A stretch of DNA of 64,000 nucleotides from positions 6,820,001 through 6,884,000 of the forward strand of contig NC_061473.1 in assembly GCF_022581195.2 (NCBI RefSeq), in the 5' to 3' direction. The notes under the pieces are model-generated. The model was not told where the DNA came from and searched no databases. It worked only from the letters and a program-made list of their open reading frames with translations. This DNA is from Helicoverpa zea. Lineage: Eukaryota; Arthropoda; Insecta; Lepidoptera; Noctuidae. Made by a program: the position numbers and the translations under genes. Of this stretch, positions 29,526-40,949 are shown piece by piece. The stretch's first letter is position 1, and every line of letters starts with the position of its first letter.

Positions 29526-30272
29526 CATTATAATTCTTTTATTTTGTAAAATCTTTATATTAGAAGGTCTAGCAACTATTGATACATTAGCTTCAATCGG
29601 TGTGGACCTCTGCATAGTGTTAGTAATATTTGCAAATACTTCATTACCATAATAACGCTTTGTAGCTATGAGAGGTGTCACTTTATCAGTATCAGTAATA
29701 GGAGACGAGCTCAAACTTTGTGGTATGTCCAAAAATCCAAGGTGTTTCCCATGGGCGCATATGATTCCGCAGTCACATTCAAAGCAGCTTGCATTGCGTA
29801 ATGTTAACATAGAGAGTCCCTTTTTCCACAAAACTTGATGGACTTCTAGAGTTCCTCTAAATGGCAGCAAATTCTTTGGCATTTTATTTTCTTTATCAAT
29901 GATTTTTGCTTCAGGTACATCAATTAGAGTAATATTTTTTATATTTTCTCGGCACACTTGCATAAACTTGTCATAGCTGCCTACATCAATACCATGGTTA
30001 ACGCAGGAATCAACTGTCCTTTTTATTGTTCCCCCGACACCATCGGCAGCACCCTTGCCGTGACCAGTTTCAGTATAGTTCCATGTTATTGTATTTATTT
30101 GTGCGAATTCTTTGTGTATTTGTGTTATCATATGAAATATGTATTTATTGTGATATTGGGAAGTCGGTGAATCTGTTTGGATATGTAACGTGTCTATAAA
30201 TGGGTTATCGGTGATGGTTTTTTGTATCAAAGGAACAAAGTGTGCCCAAACAGCTGGAGCGTCATGTCTCAA
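29511..30272 (-). pseudogene. Transposon-derived protein with D-SPTSQY and GHGKGAADG motifs, C-terminus cut by SINE
   Basis: About 250 codons. Motifs: HIQTDSPTSQYHNKYIF, TWNYTETGHGKGAADGVGGT and a Cys/His cluster FECDCGIICAHGKHLG. The D..SQY...HGKG..DG arrangement recurs in multicopy insect proteins that look like DDE-type transposases; the superfamily is not clear to me. The last codons lie inside the SINE at 29230-29525, so the natural C-terminus is lost. No first exon is assured: the frame opens near 30272 at a possible acceptor. Confidence 0.55.
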
Positions 30273-30391
30273 ACTTCAAGAACAAATTATTATAAGAATA
30301 ACAATCAAAAACAGTGATGGCAAGTAAAATCTTCTTCAGCCTCATCAAAATAATTTCGCTCACGATGAACACTTACTCACTCACTTTAAGT

Positions 30392-30486
30392 GGAACCATT
30401 TGTGGCATATGTCACATCCAATATTTTTATCTTCGTCTTCCTCGACATCGTTAGTTAATTCTCCTTCACAGCCAGCACAATTATAG
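30392..30486 (-). pseudogene. PHD-finger-like fragment
   Basis: Reads YNCAGCEGELTNDVEEDEDK then NIGCDICHKWFHLK, ending at a GTGAGTGAG donor-like site. CxxC...CxxCxxWxH spacing is PHD-like. It is cut upstream by the palindromic MITE at 30482. Likely part of the same transposon gene family as 29511-30272 or of a neighbour. Confidence 0.45.
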
Positions 30487-30712
30487 TTCGGCCATTCAGA
30501 GAATGCGTTCCTGACACGTCGCGATTGAACTGACGACGTAACTTTGCAATGGCGTTGCAGTTACGATAAAAATATTTTTGCTGGTTGTTTACCGTTTTAA
30601 CAATTGAGGAGCATTAAAACAACATTATTATATCAATAATCAATGAATGTAGTTACGTCGTCAGTTCAATCGCGACGTGTCAGGAACGCATTCTCTGAAT
30701 GGCCGAACTATA
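30482..30712. mobile_element. Palindromic MITE with ~60-bp inverted repeats
   Basis: Arms begin tatagttcggccattcagag and end ctctgaatggccgaactata and stay complementary for about 60 bp (to 'gacgacgtaact' / 'agttacgtcgtc'). The loop is about 110 bp of AT-rich DNA. Possibly TA or TATA target duplication. No gene. Confidence 0.88.
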
Positions 30713-30780
30713 GGACTATTAGTAACATAGGTAACATAACATAGGTCCCGTTTTATCCTTTGGGTACGGAACCCTAAAAA
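30713..30780 (+). mobile_element. LINE tail fragment
   Basis: 'ataggtcccgttttatcctttgggtacggaaccctaaaaa' is a common 3' signature of LINE fragments in Lepidoptera, with short tandem 'gtaacata' repeats before it. Confidence 0.5.
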
Positions 30781-30819
30781 GGTTGTAATAATATTGTTGA
30801 TAAAACTTGGAACTACACA

Positions 30820-32235
30820 CCGGCACAATTAGAGGAACACAAAAAAAGTACAGTTTTATTTTAAAATAATAGCTTATAATGCAAGTTTTTCACTTAATTC
30901 GAGCTTGTTTACATGTTACACATATGACACAACAAAAACTAGGACTAAACTAAACTAACTAAATTAATTAATAAAATTGATAAAAATACAGTAAAATAAC
31001 AAATAGTGAGTCTCTTCAACTTTTCTAAACAATTGTAAAAAATAATAAGTGGGGGAAGTCTTAAAAAAAATAATTAATACCTTGTATTGCCTCCACGGGC
31101 TCTAATTAATGCTTGAATGAGTCTGCCCATACTCATGATGACATTCGCGATCATTTCTTGAGGTAAGTTGACCCACTTTTCCACCAGCGCCAACTTTAGC
31201 TCTTCAACATTCCAGGGAGGTGGAATCTTCTCTCTTACCCTTCGCCCAATCATGTCCTAGACATGCTCTATTGGATTCATGTCTGGTGATCGTGCTGGCC
31301 GATTCATTTGGGTAATTCCGATTTCGCTAAGGTATTCGGTAACCACGTGTGCAGTATGGGGCCGTGCGTTATCGTGCATTAACACAAAATTTTCGCCAAT
31401 GAATGGGGCAAAAGGCATTACATGGGGTTCTAAGATCTCTGTAATGTATCGATGTGCAGTCAGAGAACCTCCATCGATGATGACTAAAGCCGTGCGTGCT
31501 AATAAAGTAATGCCACCCCATACCATAACGGACCCTCCACCGTATGACACCGTTTCGGTAAAATTTGCTTGATGGTAGCGTTCTCCTCTATGCCTCCACA
31601 TCCTTTCTCTTCCGTCGTTGAAATTTACACAAAATCGGCTTTCATCAGAGAATAAAATTTGACTCCATTCTTCAGACCAATTTTGGTGTTGACGAGCAAA
31701 CGCTAATCTTGCAACTCGATGGCATACCTCAAGCTTGGGCGCTTTAGTTGCCACGTGTGACTTTAAACCGGATTCATTTTACCGTCTTCTTACTGTTCTT
31801 TCACTAACACGCACATTACGCACTTCTTCTAAAAGATTTCGGGTTTGAACTGCAGTTTGACGACGATTTCTCAAAGTCTGCACTCTTATAAAACGGTAAT
31901 CTACGGCATTGGTTGCAGGATTTCTGCCTTGTCTCCGCCTCCGCACGTTAGACCCCGTCTGCCTGTACCGTTTAACATTAAGGTGGATCACAAATACGGA
32001 CACACCCAACCTTCGACTCACTGAACGGTATGTGTGACCTTCCTCGATCATTGTCACAGCTCTGGCGACATCAGTTGCGGGCAAATCACTCATTTTCTAT
32101 GCAATACAATGTTAATTCTCCAAGTAACAACAACAAAGTGAGCTAGGACCACCATTGACTACATAAACAAATTTCTTATCCAAAACACTTAAACACCCTA
32201 ATTGTCAACAAGCACTTATGAGGGTCCAACGTATA
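30820..32235 (-). mobile_element. Tc1-like element, one end missing
   Basis: Left end cacaccggcacaattagagg is identical to the terminal repeat of the element at 58876-62741, and the internal sequence is nearly the same. The match stops at about 32233 ('gagggtccaac'), so the far terminal repeat is lost. Confidence 0.85.
31080..32093 (-). pseudogene. Tc1-like (DD34E) transposase, decayed
   Basis: Starts MSDLPATDVARAVTMIEEGH (helix-turn-helix half) at 32093. A stop occurs near 31779 where the intact copy reads RRRLNDAGLKS. The catalytic part follows: FSDESRFCVN (D), LMHDNARPHT (D), DMNPIEHV (E). The next codon is TAG instead of the TGG of the other copy (31256). At least two lesions, so inactive. 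Confidence 0.88.
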
Positions 32236-32356
32236 TTTGACGATATCAATTGAAGAATGTCTTCTTTCTTTCGGTTAGGGATTGGTAACTTTTCGTCGTA
32301 CCTATAGCTGTTTTAATATGATATCTTTCACTCTTATATTTCAATTACCATACGGC

Positions 32357-32641
32357 CTACTCGAATGTTTGCCACTGTCCACTTGTCTGACTTGTAGCTG
32401 TCCCTGTATTGGTATGTCTCTTAACCTTTAGTAGATTTGATCGCTTTGATTTCCAAATTCTTAATCGAATTTCTCCAAATTCCTTGGTTACGTTCAAATT
32501 AACATCATCAGATAACATCTTCATATCAAAGAAAGAATCGAACATCATTTCTTTGACAGTAAATGATTCCCCCCTTTTCTTGGCATTTTCTATAAGGCTT
32601 ATGTATTCTGCCGGAGTGTATATTGGTCTATTTTTTTGCAC
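32357..32641 (-). pseudogene. Unidentified transposon-like coding fragment
   Basis: Protein-like frame: RPIYTPAEYISLIENAKKRG, FDSFFDMKMLSDDVNLNVTK, FGEIRLRIWKSKRSNLL. The coding look continues a few codons upstream of the first Met. I do not recognise it; position between two Tc1 relics suggests a transposon ORF tail. Confidence 0.35.
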
Positions 32642-32668
32642 GTTTTACATTCTTGGTCTTTTCTATTA

Positions 32669-33523
32669 TACACTCGGCGTCACAAAAATCGCACCTCTTT
32701 GTATATTCCCTTCAAAGTCATTTTAACCCTATTAATCAATGGTAGACATATGATTATGAGGTATCATTGGAAAGGCAATTAATTTAAATTTCAGAATAAA
32801 TCAATGGACGTGGTTATTTGTTTACATGGATATAAAAAAAGCAAGCTAATGCAAATGATTAAAAAGGAAAATTTTATTTTATCAGTAAAAATTACAACAA
32901 AGTCCTTTAAAACAACTTAAAACCTAGTATTACCCCCCCTGGCCCTGATTACTGCTTCCATGCGTTCTCTCATGGACCTGATTAACGTGACAACAGTCTC
33001 TTGCGGAATGCTGTCCCATTCTGCAACCACGGCATCTTGGAGGTTTTGAAGAGTGGTGGGGGCAGGATCACGTGCCCGTACTCGCCGTTTCAGTTCATCC
33101 CAAAGATGCTCAATAGGGTTCAGTTCTGGACTTCGCGCCGGCCAGCGCATAACAGGGATTCCAACTTCTTGCATGTAGTCTCTTACAATTAAAGCGGTGT
33201 CACAGCGGGCGTTATCGTGCATTAACGTGAACCCACTGCCAACAAAACCCGCATAAGGGACAACCTGCTCCTCTAAGATCTCTGTTATGTACCGAGCAGC
33301 AGTCAGCGACCCTTGCCCGCGAGCACTTCCAGTCCGAGAAAGACACACAAGGTTCGTTTTGCCGTCGATTGACATGCCGCCCCAGAACATACACGAGCCA
33401 CCCCCATATTCCATTGTCTCTTGAATACAGGCCTGAGGCGAATCGTTCCCCTTGCCTCCTATACACTCTTCGAGGAGTGACGAACCCCAAGTTTGTGGGA
33501 TTTAGTGGCAAAAAAAATACTGC
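32669..33523 (-). mobile_element. Second Tc1-like element, truncated at the hAT insertion
   Basis: The left end near 32669 (cactcggcgtcacaaaaatcgc) looks like a Tc1-type terminus. Coding sequence fills 32917-33520, then the hAT target duplication begins at 33524. No matching N-terminal half is obvious right of 36979, so it was probably truncated before or after. Confidence 0.6.
32917..33520 (-). pseudogene. Tc1-like transposase, C-terminal half
   Basis: RRVYRRQGERFAS, then YGGGSCMFWGGMSIDG, LMHDNARCDTA (second catalytic D), ELNPIEHLWDELKRR (catalytic E), and the RARGGNTRF end. A frame change occurs near 33412. The N-terminal DNA-binding half and first catalytic D are missing. Confidence 0.85.
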
Positions 33524-33937
33524 GAAGGAAGCAGGGCCGTAGCTAGGGTCGAATTTGAGGTAGGGCAGCATTAGTTACAGGTAGGGCGGAAGTAAAAAAA
33601 TTATCATAATTGATCTGCCGTCGAAACACGGGCTCCTAAATCAATCACCATGTATATCACCATCATGTGAATAGTTATTCGTAGACAAATAATTACTGTG
33701 ACAGTGCATGAGCATGGATCTAAGAACTATTAAATCCTCAATGATGAAGAACAAGTGAATAAGATGGTTGAACTTCCAGATTTGGATGTAGAGATCCACG
33801 TCTGAGTGAGAGTGAGGTAATAATTAATTATTGGGTGGGGTGATACGAGTAAATAGAAACGACCAAAAATACCATTAAGATCACATTGTTTTTGCGTACT
33901 TATTATAATAATTAACTAACATAATAATAAAAAACAT

Positions 33938-36242
33938 TTAAAACAGCTGAATTCTACGATTCGCCATGTTATTAAAAATGCGAAGAACTTCGTTCAGATC
34001 AACTGATTTTGTTCTTTTTTTTTCAAAGGCCAGAAATACCATACCAGCCATTCTCTCGTGACCCATTGACAGCCTTTGAGGCCTATTGATTGCAGTTAAA
34101 GTTGAAAACGTAGATTCACACACTGCAGTGCTACATCCTATGGTCGCCACAGACGCAAAAAGTTCATATGTATCTTTGAACGCCTCTCGTTGCCTGTACA
34201 AAACTTGCAATGTATTTTCCATTATATCCTCGTTACGACTCAAGTAAGCTTTAACCACACTAGCCTCTTCTCTTGATGGAATTTTCAGACCTGAAAAATT
34301 AGTTAAAATTGTAAATTGAACATGACAATTTTTTTGAATTATTTTTTTTTTTAAACTTACCCAAATTTTTCAGTGGAACCATTTTATCTACATCCAACTC
34401 ATCAAGACTTGCAATCGAATTAATTAAATCATCGTTGTCCGAAAACCTTCTTTGTAATTCAGCAATTAAAATGTCCAACGTTTCGAAATACTCAGACTTA
34501 AATGGCTCGTCGTTCTCATCTATATTTTGTCTGGCGGAGGAACAGGGGGTGTACGTCAAATAGTCATCCATCCGATTTGGTTTTTTTACTTGCCTCTTCG
34601 AGGTCTGTGTCCTATTTTCAGATTCGCCGCAGTCATTGCTTGTTAAAGACTTAGCTTCTTCCAGAATTTGATTATACATTTGATTTGATCTTAATTTAAT
34701 AATTTCATCTTTGACACACTTTATGATTGTTATGGCATCTTTTAATCCTGCGCTTCGGGCTTGCAAAGCTTTGTCTGCAGGTTGTAGCGTGGATAAGATT
34801 TTTTTGGCCACAACCATGGCTATTCGGAATTCCAGATCAAGCATGACTTTTTTAATACCTATACTCTTGGCGACGTCATCACCGTTGAATCTGCCATTTT
34901 TAATTTCTTTCAAAGTCTGCAAAATCGATGAATAATTATCGTATACAACTTTTGTAACTGCTAAATGTCCAGACCAGCGTTGTTCGAGGAGTCGGCCAAT
35001 CCTTTTTCCATCATATAAGGCAGCTATTTTGCCATGATGAAAGAATTCATGTAACATGATGCATTGGTCAAAAAATAAACGAATAAAAGTCATTTCTGAG
35101 ATAGTCCTGATGACTATTAAGTGCAAGCGATGGTTATAGCAGTGGACGTAAGGAATTTTTCGGCCCAATTTATTTTCTATTCTAGTCGCAACTCCTGAAA
35201 CTTTCCCACTCATTACACTTGCGCCATCATAGCATTGGCTAAGCATACAAGAGGGGTCAATGTTATTTTCCGTGAGAGTATTTAACGTTAATTCCGTGAA
35301 AGTGGCTGCATCAAGATTTTCAGTAGTCTTAACCATCAGCAACGACTCATTGACGACACCATCCTTGACGTAGCGTATTGCTAATGCAATATTTTCGCGG
35401 TTATTTTTATCTCTCGTCCCATCTTCCATTAGAGTAAACCATTTCACGTCAGATTCATTAATATCTTTGACAATGGAACTTCGTACCGCTTGAACCATTG
35501 CTTGAATTATTTGATTTTGAATTTCGGGTGAACGATATGTTGCGTTTTGTGGTATATGAGTGAGAACCTCGTTCAAATTTGGATCTTTCATACATGTGTA
35601 TTCAAATAAATTCTGAAATAATCCTTGTTCTTTTTCTTCTTCCAAAATATAATTTCCACGCAAAGCTAATTCGTTGACAATTAGAAATTGTATTACTTCC
35701 ATGATAGACTTTACATAATACCTATATTTTTCTAATACTTTTTGATTTATTAACGTTTCAACACTGCTAGATGTAGATATTCTTTGTAATTTCTCCTGCC
35801 ACATCGACATAGCTTGAATATGAGAAATTGATTTTTCATGTTTTGGAAAACCAGTTTTAGAATCAGTGGCATTTTTCCAGTTTCTAAATCCTGTGGAAGT
35901 GTACGAAGTCTGTTTGCTTCCATGAGGTAAAAATTGCTGGCATGGATAGCAAAAAGCAGCATCTTTCTCGACAGAATACTGCAACCATTTATAACGCTTG
36001 AACCAATCGGAAACAAAGGCCCTGTTGTGTTGTTTTGGATATGTGTCTAAAACAACTTGTTTTATTGGTTCTCCGATTTGTGCAATATCAGACGGAATAC
36101 CATAGCTAACGTTACCTGTTGCTACGGAACTAGGAGTAGCGATTGTATTTGGTGCTTCCACCTGTTTTGAACAGTTAGGTTTTTCGTGGTCAATTTGCTC
36201 CTCAAGTCTTCGTTTTTTTCCAAAGAAAGCCCGTATATCCAT
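33938..36242 (-). CDS. hAT-family transposase, TTF zinc finger + DUF4371 + dimerisation domain, 744 aa
   Basis: Two exons, 36242-34361 and 34290-33938, joined by a GTAAGT/TTTTTCAG intron of 70 nt in phase. N-terminus MDIRAFFGKKRRLEEQ; TTF-type zinc finger around residues 75-115 (WFKRYKWLQYSVEKDAAFCY, PCQQF); central RNase H-like region with MEDGTRDKNN, QCYDGASVMSG and YVHCYNHRLHLIV; C-terminal hAT dimerisation segment ATIGCSTAVCESTFSTL in exon 2. No stop or frameshift is present. Proteins of this type are annotated as zinc finger MYM-type 1-like. Intact gene plus perfect target duplication indicate a young insertion, possibly still mobile. Confidence 0.9.
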
Positions 36243-36378
36243 CGCGAAATAAATGAATCTTCAATTTATAGCAATACAAATAACAATTGTATCGATTTTT
36301 GTCTAAAGCACTCTTCACCGTACACTTCACTTAACCAAACTACAAACAATCATAATCAATCTTTAGGTCAGGTTTAAA

Positions 36379-36444
36379 AGGGGATTCCCCGTACCATAGA
36401 TTGCAATATAGCCCATATTGCAGTCTATGGTACGGGGATTCCCT
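36379..36444. repeat. Near-perfect hairpin within the hAT element
   Basis: Arms ggggattccccgtaccatag and ctatggtacggggattccc pair, continuing through 'attgcaatat' / 'atattgcag' with one or two mismatches around a 4-5 nt loop. It lies about 140 bp upstream of the transposase start. Confidence 0.85.
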
Positions 36445-36978
36445 CTGCATCACACAGATATTGGCGCCCAGTACACGCTCAATCTGGATCACGATCCAGA
36501 TCTTGCCTTCTCGCTCTTAGATAAGACGGTGTCCCTTTCAGACTCCTACGTGAAAGGGACATAATTCAGTTGAATCTTCAACTGTTGACAATTGTAAACA
36601 ATTGAAAAGGTGGCTAAAATGTCATGGGCGTCCGCAAAAAGGGAAAAAAAATTAGCTGATTGAGAGGTTAGTCATCGAATATTCGTATTCTAATTCTTTG
36701 TATAAACCCATCGCTTCATGAGATGGCGCTTCGAATGCCATCTATACACAGAACAAAGAATTATTATAATATGAAATGAATGTCACAATCTGTGGTAGGT
36801 AAGTATTTTCGGAAAAACTTAGATACCTATCGCTACATTTTTTTTCTCAAACTATGAACAAACAATTTAATTATAATAATTTATCTTAGTTTTAGATATT
36901 TTTAAGGTAGGGCATTGTGGTTTCAAGGTAGGGCATTGCCCCACAATGCCCCCCCCTAGCTACGGCCATGGAAGGAAG

Positions 36979-37531
36979 TTAAACACTGTTTTAATTTCTT
37001 TTACAAATCTTAAAATCTTAACGTCTTAGCATCTAGCGTCTTCTTCATTCACTCCCTTTCACTCTTCATCGCTCATACATTCCTTCCTGCTCATTCATAC
37101 GTTCCCTTCTACTCAGAATTCACTCCACATATTGAATAGAAAAATATTGGGCCCGTAGTGGTCTTTATTGGTTAGACTGTTGTTAAAGAAATGAATGTCT
37201 TTTGAATTGGATGCCGATGGATGTTTTTCCAATATTTTTGTTAAATTTTTGAAAGTTTCTTCCATTTCGCTCAGTGCTTCATTGTAAGTGTCAGGAAGAA
37301 CGGTATCATCAACATCGCTGCCTATCAGATTATTAAGATTTTGTACAAATGTCTCTGGGTTTATCAAAAAAAGAGCACGTGCCCCAATGTGTAGAATAGA
37401 TACGCAGATCTACCTCTATCTATATGATTGTCATTATAATAGAAATAATTTAAAATGACGAGCATGCAACTGCTCGCGAATAGATTGGAATCGTTAAGTT
37501 TTATTCCGCGATTATTCCGCTATATACACGA
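36979..37531. other. Spacer right of hAT, weak coding-like frame
   Basis: The minus frame 37113-37367 (INPETFVQNLNNLIGSDVDD, DTYNEALSEMEETFKNLTKI) has protein-like composition but matches nothing I know. The 37030-37110 stretch has imperfect 'ttcattcact' repeats. Confidence 0.35.
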
Positions 37532-37534
37532 TTA

Positions 37535-37839
37535 GGGTCCGTTCAAACAGACCGGCTCGGAGAGGAGAGCAAATTCTTAACACGTTGAAAATCGGGTATT
37601 TAGTATTTGAAGTATGTTTTATTTTTGCATGTGCACTGCTTTTGTCATTAAGAATGCTCGAAGGCGATTCGGTGTGAAATAATAAGAGGAGCCGACCGGC
37701 TCCGATCGCGTACTTTTTCTCGGTCTTGCAGACGTTTGGCTCCGATTGCATCTTACGCAGCCGATTGGAGCCGATTCCTGTCTGTGTGAAAAAAAAATGA
37801 GCGATGAAGCTCTCCGAGCCGGTCTGTTTAAACGGACCC
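37535..37839. mobile_element. MITE, TTA target duplication, 305 bp
   Basis: gggtccgttcaaacagaccggctcgga and its complement (tccgagccggtctgtttaaacggaccc) form 27-bp ends with one mismatch, flanked by TTA (37532-37534, 37840-37842). PIF/Harbinger type. Confidence 0.9.
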
Positions 37840-38035
37840 TTAGTTTGCATGTGGACTAGCACTGTATATTATGGATCAAAGCAAGTTACTTCGGCTACTA
37901 CAAAGTGTATGCGAGTCGATCGGGGCGATTTTAGACACGCTGTCGTATCATAAATAGTTGAGAAATCGTTAATTAGCTCTGCTCTTAAACCTATTTTATT
38001 TTTGTTTAGTAACGGTTCAGAAAAAACTAAGAAAA

Positions 38036-39226
38036 ATGACTGAAAAGAGGAAGCGTGGTCAAAATTTTTCCCTGCAAGAAAAATATAAGTTAATTAAGTT
38101 ATTGCTCCGTCACAAAGAAACAATTTTGAATAAAAAGACAGATGGGGCTACAAATGAGGCGAAGAATTGTTCGTGGATAGCCATCACAAATTCTTTTAAT
38201 TCTACATCAAAAATTCACAGGTATGAAACATTCATTCTCTATGTACATATATTGTTCCATCTACTCATTGCCTGATTACGTTAAAATTGTAATATAACAT
38301 TGAACTTTGAAAACCCTGGTCTAAATGCCATGCTTGTCTTCTTTTAGAAACAAGGAATCTTTGATGAAGATGTGGGAGAAGTTAAAAAGCGAGAGCAAGA
38401 AATATGTTTTAATGCAAAATAACGCCACACGGAATGGGGATGTGCTAACAACCTTAAAAATTGACCCTATACTGGAAAAGGTCTGTGCTTTTCTTGGCCG
38501 AGGATGTACAGAAAAATTAGAGGTACCAGATTCTGATGCTGAGACCGAATTGGAGACAGAAAAGGTGCATGTGAAAACCATTACCATTCAAAATGATTTG
38601 TGTAAAACTGCGGAAGAAAAGAATGTGCAAATCAGTGAAACAGAAAAATCCTAGAAGTGTATTCATGTTTATAAACTTGGTTGGCTAATCTCCTTACATG
38701 AGAACGTTGAGAATGTCAAAATTTATAATTTTATTGCCTACATTTTATGGAGCCATTTCTATTTCAGGCACAAATAGAAGAAATTTCAGATAGTGCCGAG
38801 TTGCAAATATATGAACGAATTAATATGGAAAACAACTTAGTTAAAGAATCTAAGAACGACGTAAGTGGAAATACTGTCAATGGTGTTCGTAACAGACCTA
38901 TAGGCACCTATTATATACATAATCATATGTTTTTTTTTCTTAGGATATACAAGAACTTCGGGACTTCTGTACTAATAAAACGTCACTGTGGTCACGAAAG
39001 CGGCCACATATTTCAAATAACAATGAGCGGACTGAGGCAACTTCGCTAGATTCTCATAAAAATGCATGCTTGCAAAATGTTAATAAAAAAAGGGAAACTG
39101 TTGAGGACCTCAAAGGGCAAATATTGAGGGAAGAACTGGAATTCAAAAGAAAATTGTATGATTTACAATTGCAAGCAGCAGCCAAAGAATTAGAGATTAA
39201 AACTGCAATTTTGGATCAAATAAAAG
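38036..39226 (+). CDS. Myb/SANT-like DNA-binding protein of a Harbinger-type element
   Basis: Exon 1 38036-38220: RGQNFSLQEKYKLIKLLLRH, then NKKTDGATNEAKNCSWIAIT, the N-terminal half of a Myb/SANT-like (trihelix-like) domain. The GTATGA donor joins to exon 2 at 38348 (RNKESLMKMWEKLKSESKKY), completing the domain. Exon 2 reads to a TAG at 38652 if not spliced. Likely further exons with good junctions are 38768-38860 (AQIEEISDSAELQIYER) and 38944-39226 (a coiled-coil-like RETVEDLKGQILREELEFKR tail). Such proteins partner PIF/Harbinger transposases, and a transposase relic lies just downstream on the minus strand. Confidence 0.65.
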
Positions 39227-40115
39227 GTGTTTATTTACTTTTTATCTAAATATTAATAAATATAAAAACGTGGCACAGAAATCTCCTCACAATACTGAAT
39301 CATTCCATATTAATTGTTATCTTCTATGTTCAGACATAACGCGTCAAAAAATTCTGCAAGCTGAATCCAGTCGTCTGCATATCTGACCCAGGCAAGATAG
39401 TAAATTATTGAAACGATGTGGCCACATCTACCTAATGTACGGCGACTGTGTATATCAGCTGCAGTAATGTTCCGAGATTCCTTGTGCCCACAATATTTCG
39501 AAACACATGATTTTATATTTTTCTTGACATAATTACAAACGTTATTATAATACATTTATATACAAACTTACTATTCTACTTCTAATACTATATTTACAAA
39601 CTAAATTATTATGTACAATCAAGAATAAAAACACGCCTAGGAGTTGCTTCGCTGCCGACTCGGAGTCGGCGCGTAATGAGCATCATATTTCTTAGCCAAC
39701 TCGGCGGCATGTTTTGAAGTCAGTTTTCAGTGTTTTTGTTGTCAGTTTGGGATGGCTTTGAACTATCGTTACTGGCTTCACAATTGGCACAGTTTTTTCT
39801 TAAAGTTTACAGGTCCTAGGCACACCGCCTGAGTTTTCAATATTGTTGTTTTTGGTCTTCCTCGCGCCATCGATATAATGAACGCATACTACGTACGTAC
39901 TTTGAAGGGGCAAGTATTTTTCTCCCGTTCTTCCTCGCGAACACTCATTTTAAACAAAATAACTGCGTATTTGCTGTCGTTAAAAACTATTTTCATTTTG
40001 TGTGTGGCGTGACAATTTTGGTATCTTCTTTCAAATCGGGATTAAGTTTACTCACTTTTGACATTGCGTATAGCATCGAACAATATTATGTTCTCATTTG
40101 AAAGTGTCTTATATT
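39227..40115. other. Interior of the Harbinger-like relic, nothing firm
   Basis: The minus frame 39310-39555 (NITAADIHSRRTLGRCGHIV, YADDWIQLAEFF) looks partly protein-like but is unassigned. 39640-40000 has no recognisable frame. Confidence 0.35.
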
Positions 40116-40545
40116 TTATTCCGAGTGTTTGAGTATACCATTATTTCTCACGAAAAAATTAATTCTTAGAATCTTAAAGAAGCTATTTCCTTGTTGCTGC
40201 AACAAAGTGCTAAACATATCCACGAAATCTCGATGAGACTCTAAATACTCGAGATACAATGTATGACGTCTTCTCCGAAGAGCCGACCGATCACAACTCA
40301 CACAACTTTTCAGCCATTGCAAATAGTACTTGTAGTCAAAGAAAGTACAGATAATTTTAAGGCATTTCCTTTGGTATAGAGTCGTCATTTTATCACACGT
40401 AACATGTGTCGAAAATCGTCTTTTCAGAACTCCATATTGCCGTTCCACTACCTACATTTCTTTTGTCATTGTTTTGATGTGAGCATCATTATGGTTTTCC
40501 TGGCCCTTACTTACTGAATTGAGATAAGGAGTCGGAAGATGGCCC
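40116..40545 (-). pseudogene. Harbinger transposase C-terminal relic
   Basis: GHLPTPYLNSVSKGQENHND, AHIKTM, a stop, then VVERQYGVLKRRFSTH. The 'TP.LN...N..H...R..VER.FGV.KRRF' pattern is the catalytic-Glu end of HARBI1-like transposases. Downstream residues no longer match. Convergent with the Myb/SANT gene at 38036, the arrangement seen in two-gene Harbinger elements. Confidence 0.65.
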
Positions 40546-40689
40546 TGAAAACATAAACCACGACTTATTACTTCATTTAATATAAATACATATTTTGTTT
40601 GTTTCAGGTGGAGGCATTACTTTAAGTAATTTGTTTGGTTTTCAAAATGATAAAAAATAATAATACGATTAGACAATTAAAATGTTCAA

Positions 40690-40840
40690 CTGCCAAAGAT
40701 GTTCAATTACAGCCCCGGGACCTGCAGTTTAACGTACCCTCCGAAACACAGTCATTGTTGACCATGATATACTTATTTTTAAAACTTAGGAAAGTGGCAT
40801 TAGGCCACCACGACTTTGTATTTGTTACTAATAAACGTGG
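40690..40840 (-). mobile_element. Family A SINE relic with deleted B-box
   Basis: On minus: 'aagtcgtggtggcctaatgcc', then directly 'ctttcctaagtttt', 'gactgtgtttcggagggtacgttaaactgcaggtcccg' and 'tgaacatctttggcag'. The segment with the tRNA B-box is missing. Confidence 0.7.
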
Positions 40841-40949
40841 AATCGCTTCCGATAACTTTCTGTTTTTAATTTTTTCATTGTACCTCGTGTACCGGAATTC
40901 ATTTTTATAAAAGTACTTTTATATTTTTTTGCGTAGACCGGTGTCAACA

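Larger units (their letters stand above)
33532..36970 (-). mobile_element. Complete hAT element (ZMYM1-like/DUF4371 group), 8-bp target duplication
   Basis: 3439 bp. Ends cagggccgtagctaggg (33532) and ccctagctacggccatg (36970) are 17-bp inverted repeats with one mismatch; CAGGG starts and 8-bp duplications are hAT hallmarks. The duplication GAAGGAAG is perfect at 33524-33531 and 36971-36978. 'ggtagggc' is repeated near both ends (33563, 33583, 36905, 36929). It carries one open two-exon transposase and a 66-bp hairpin. Confidence 0.93.
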
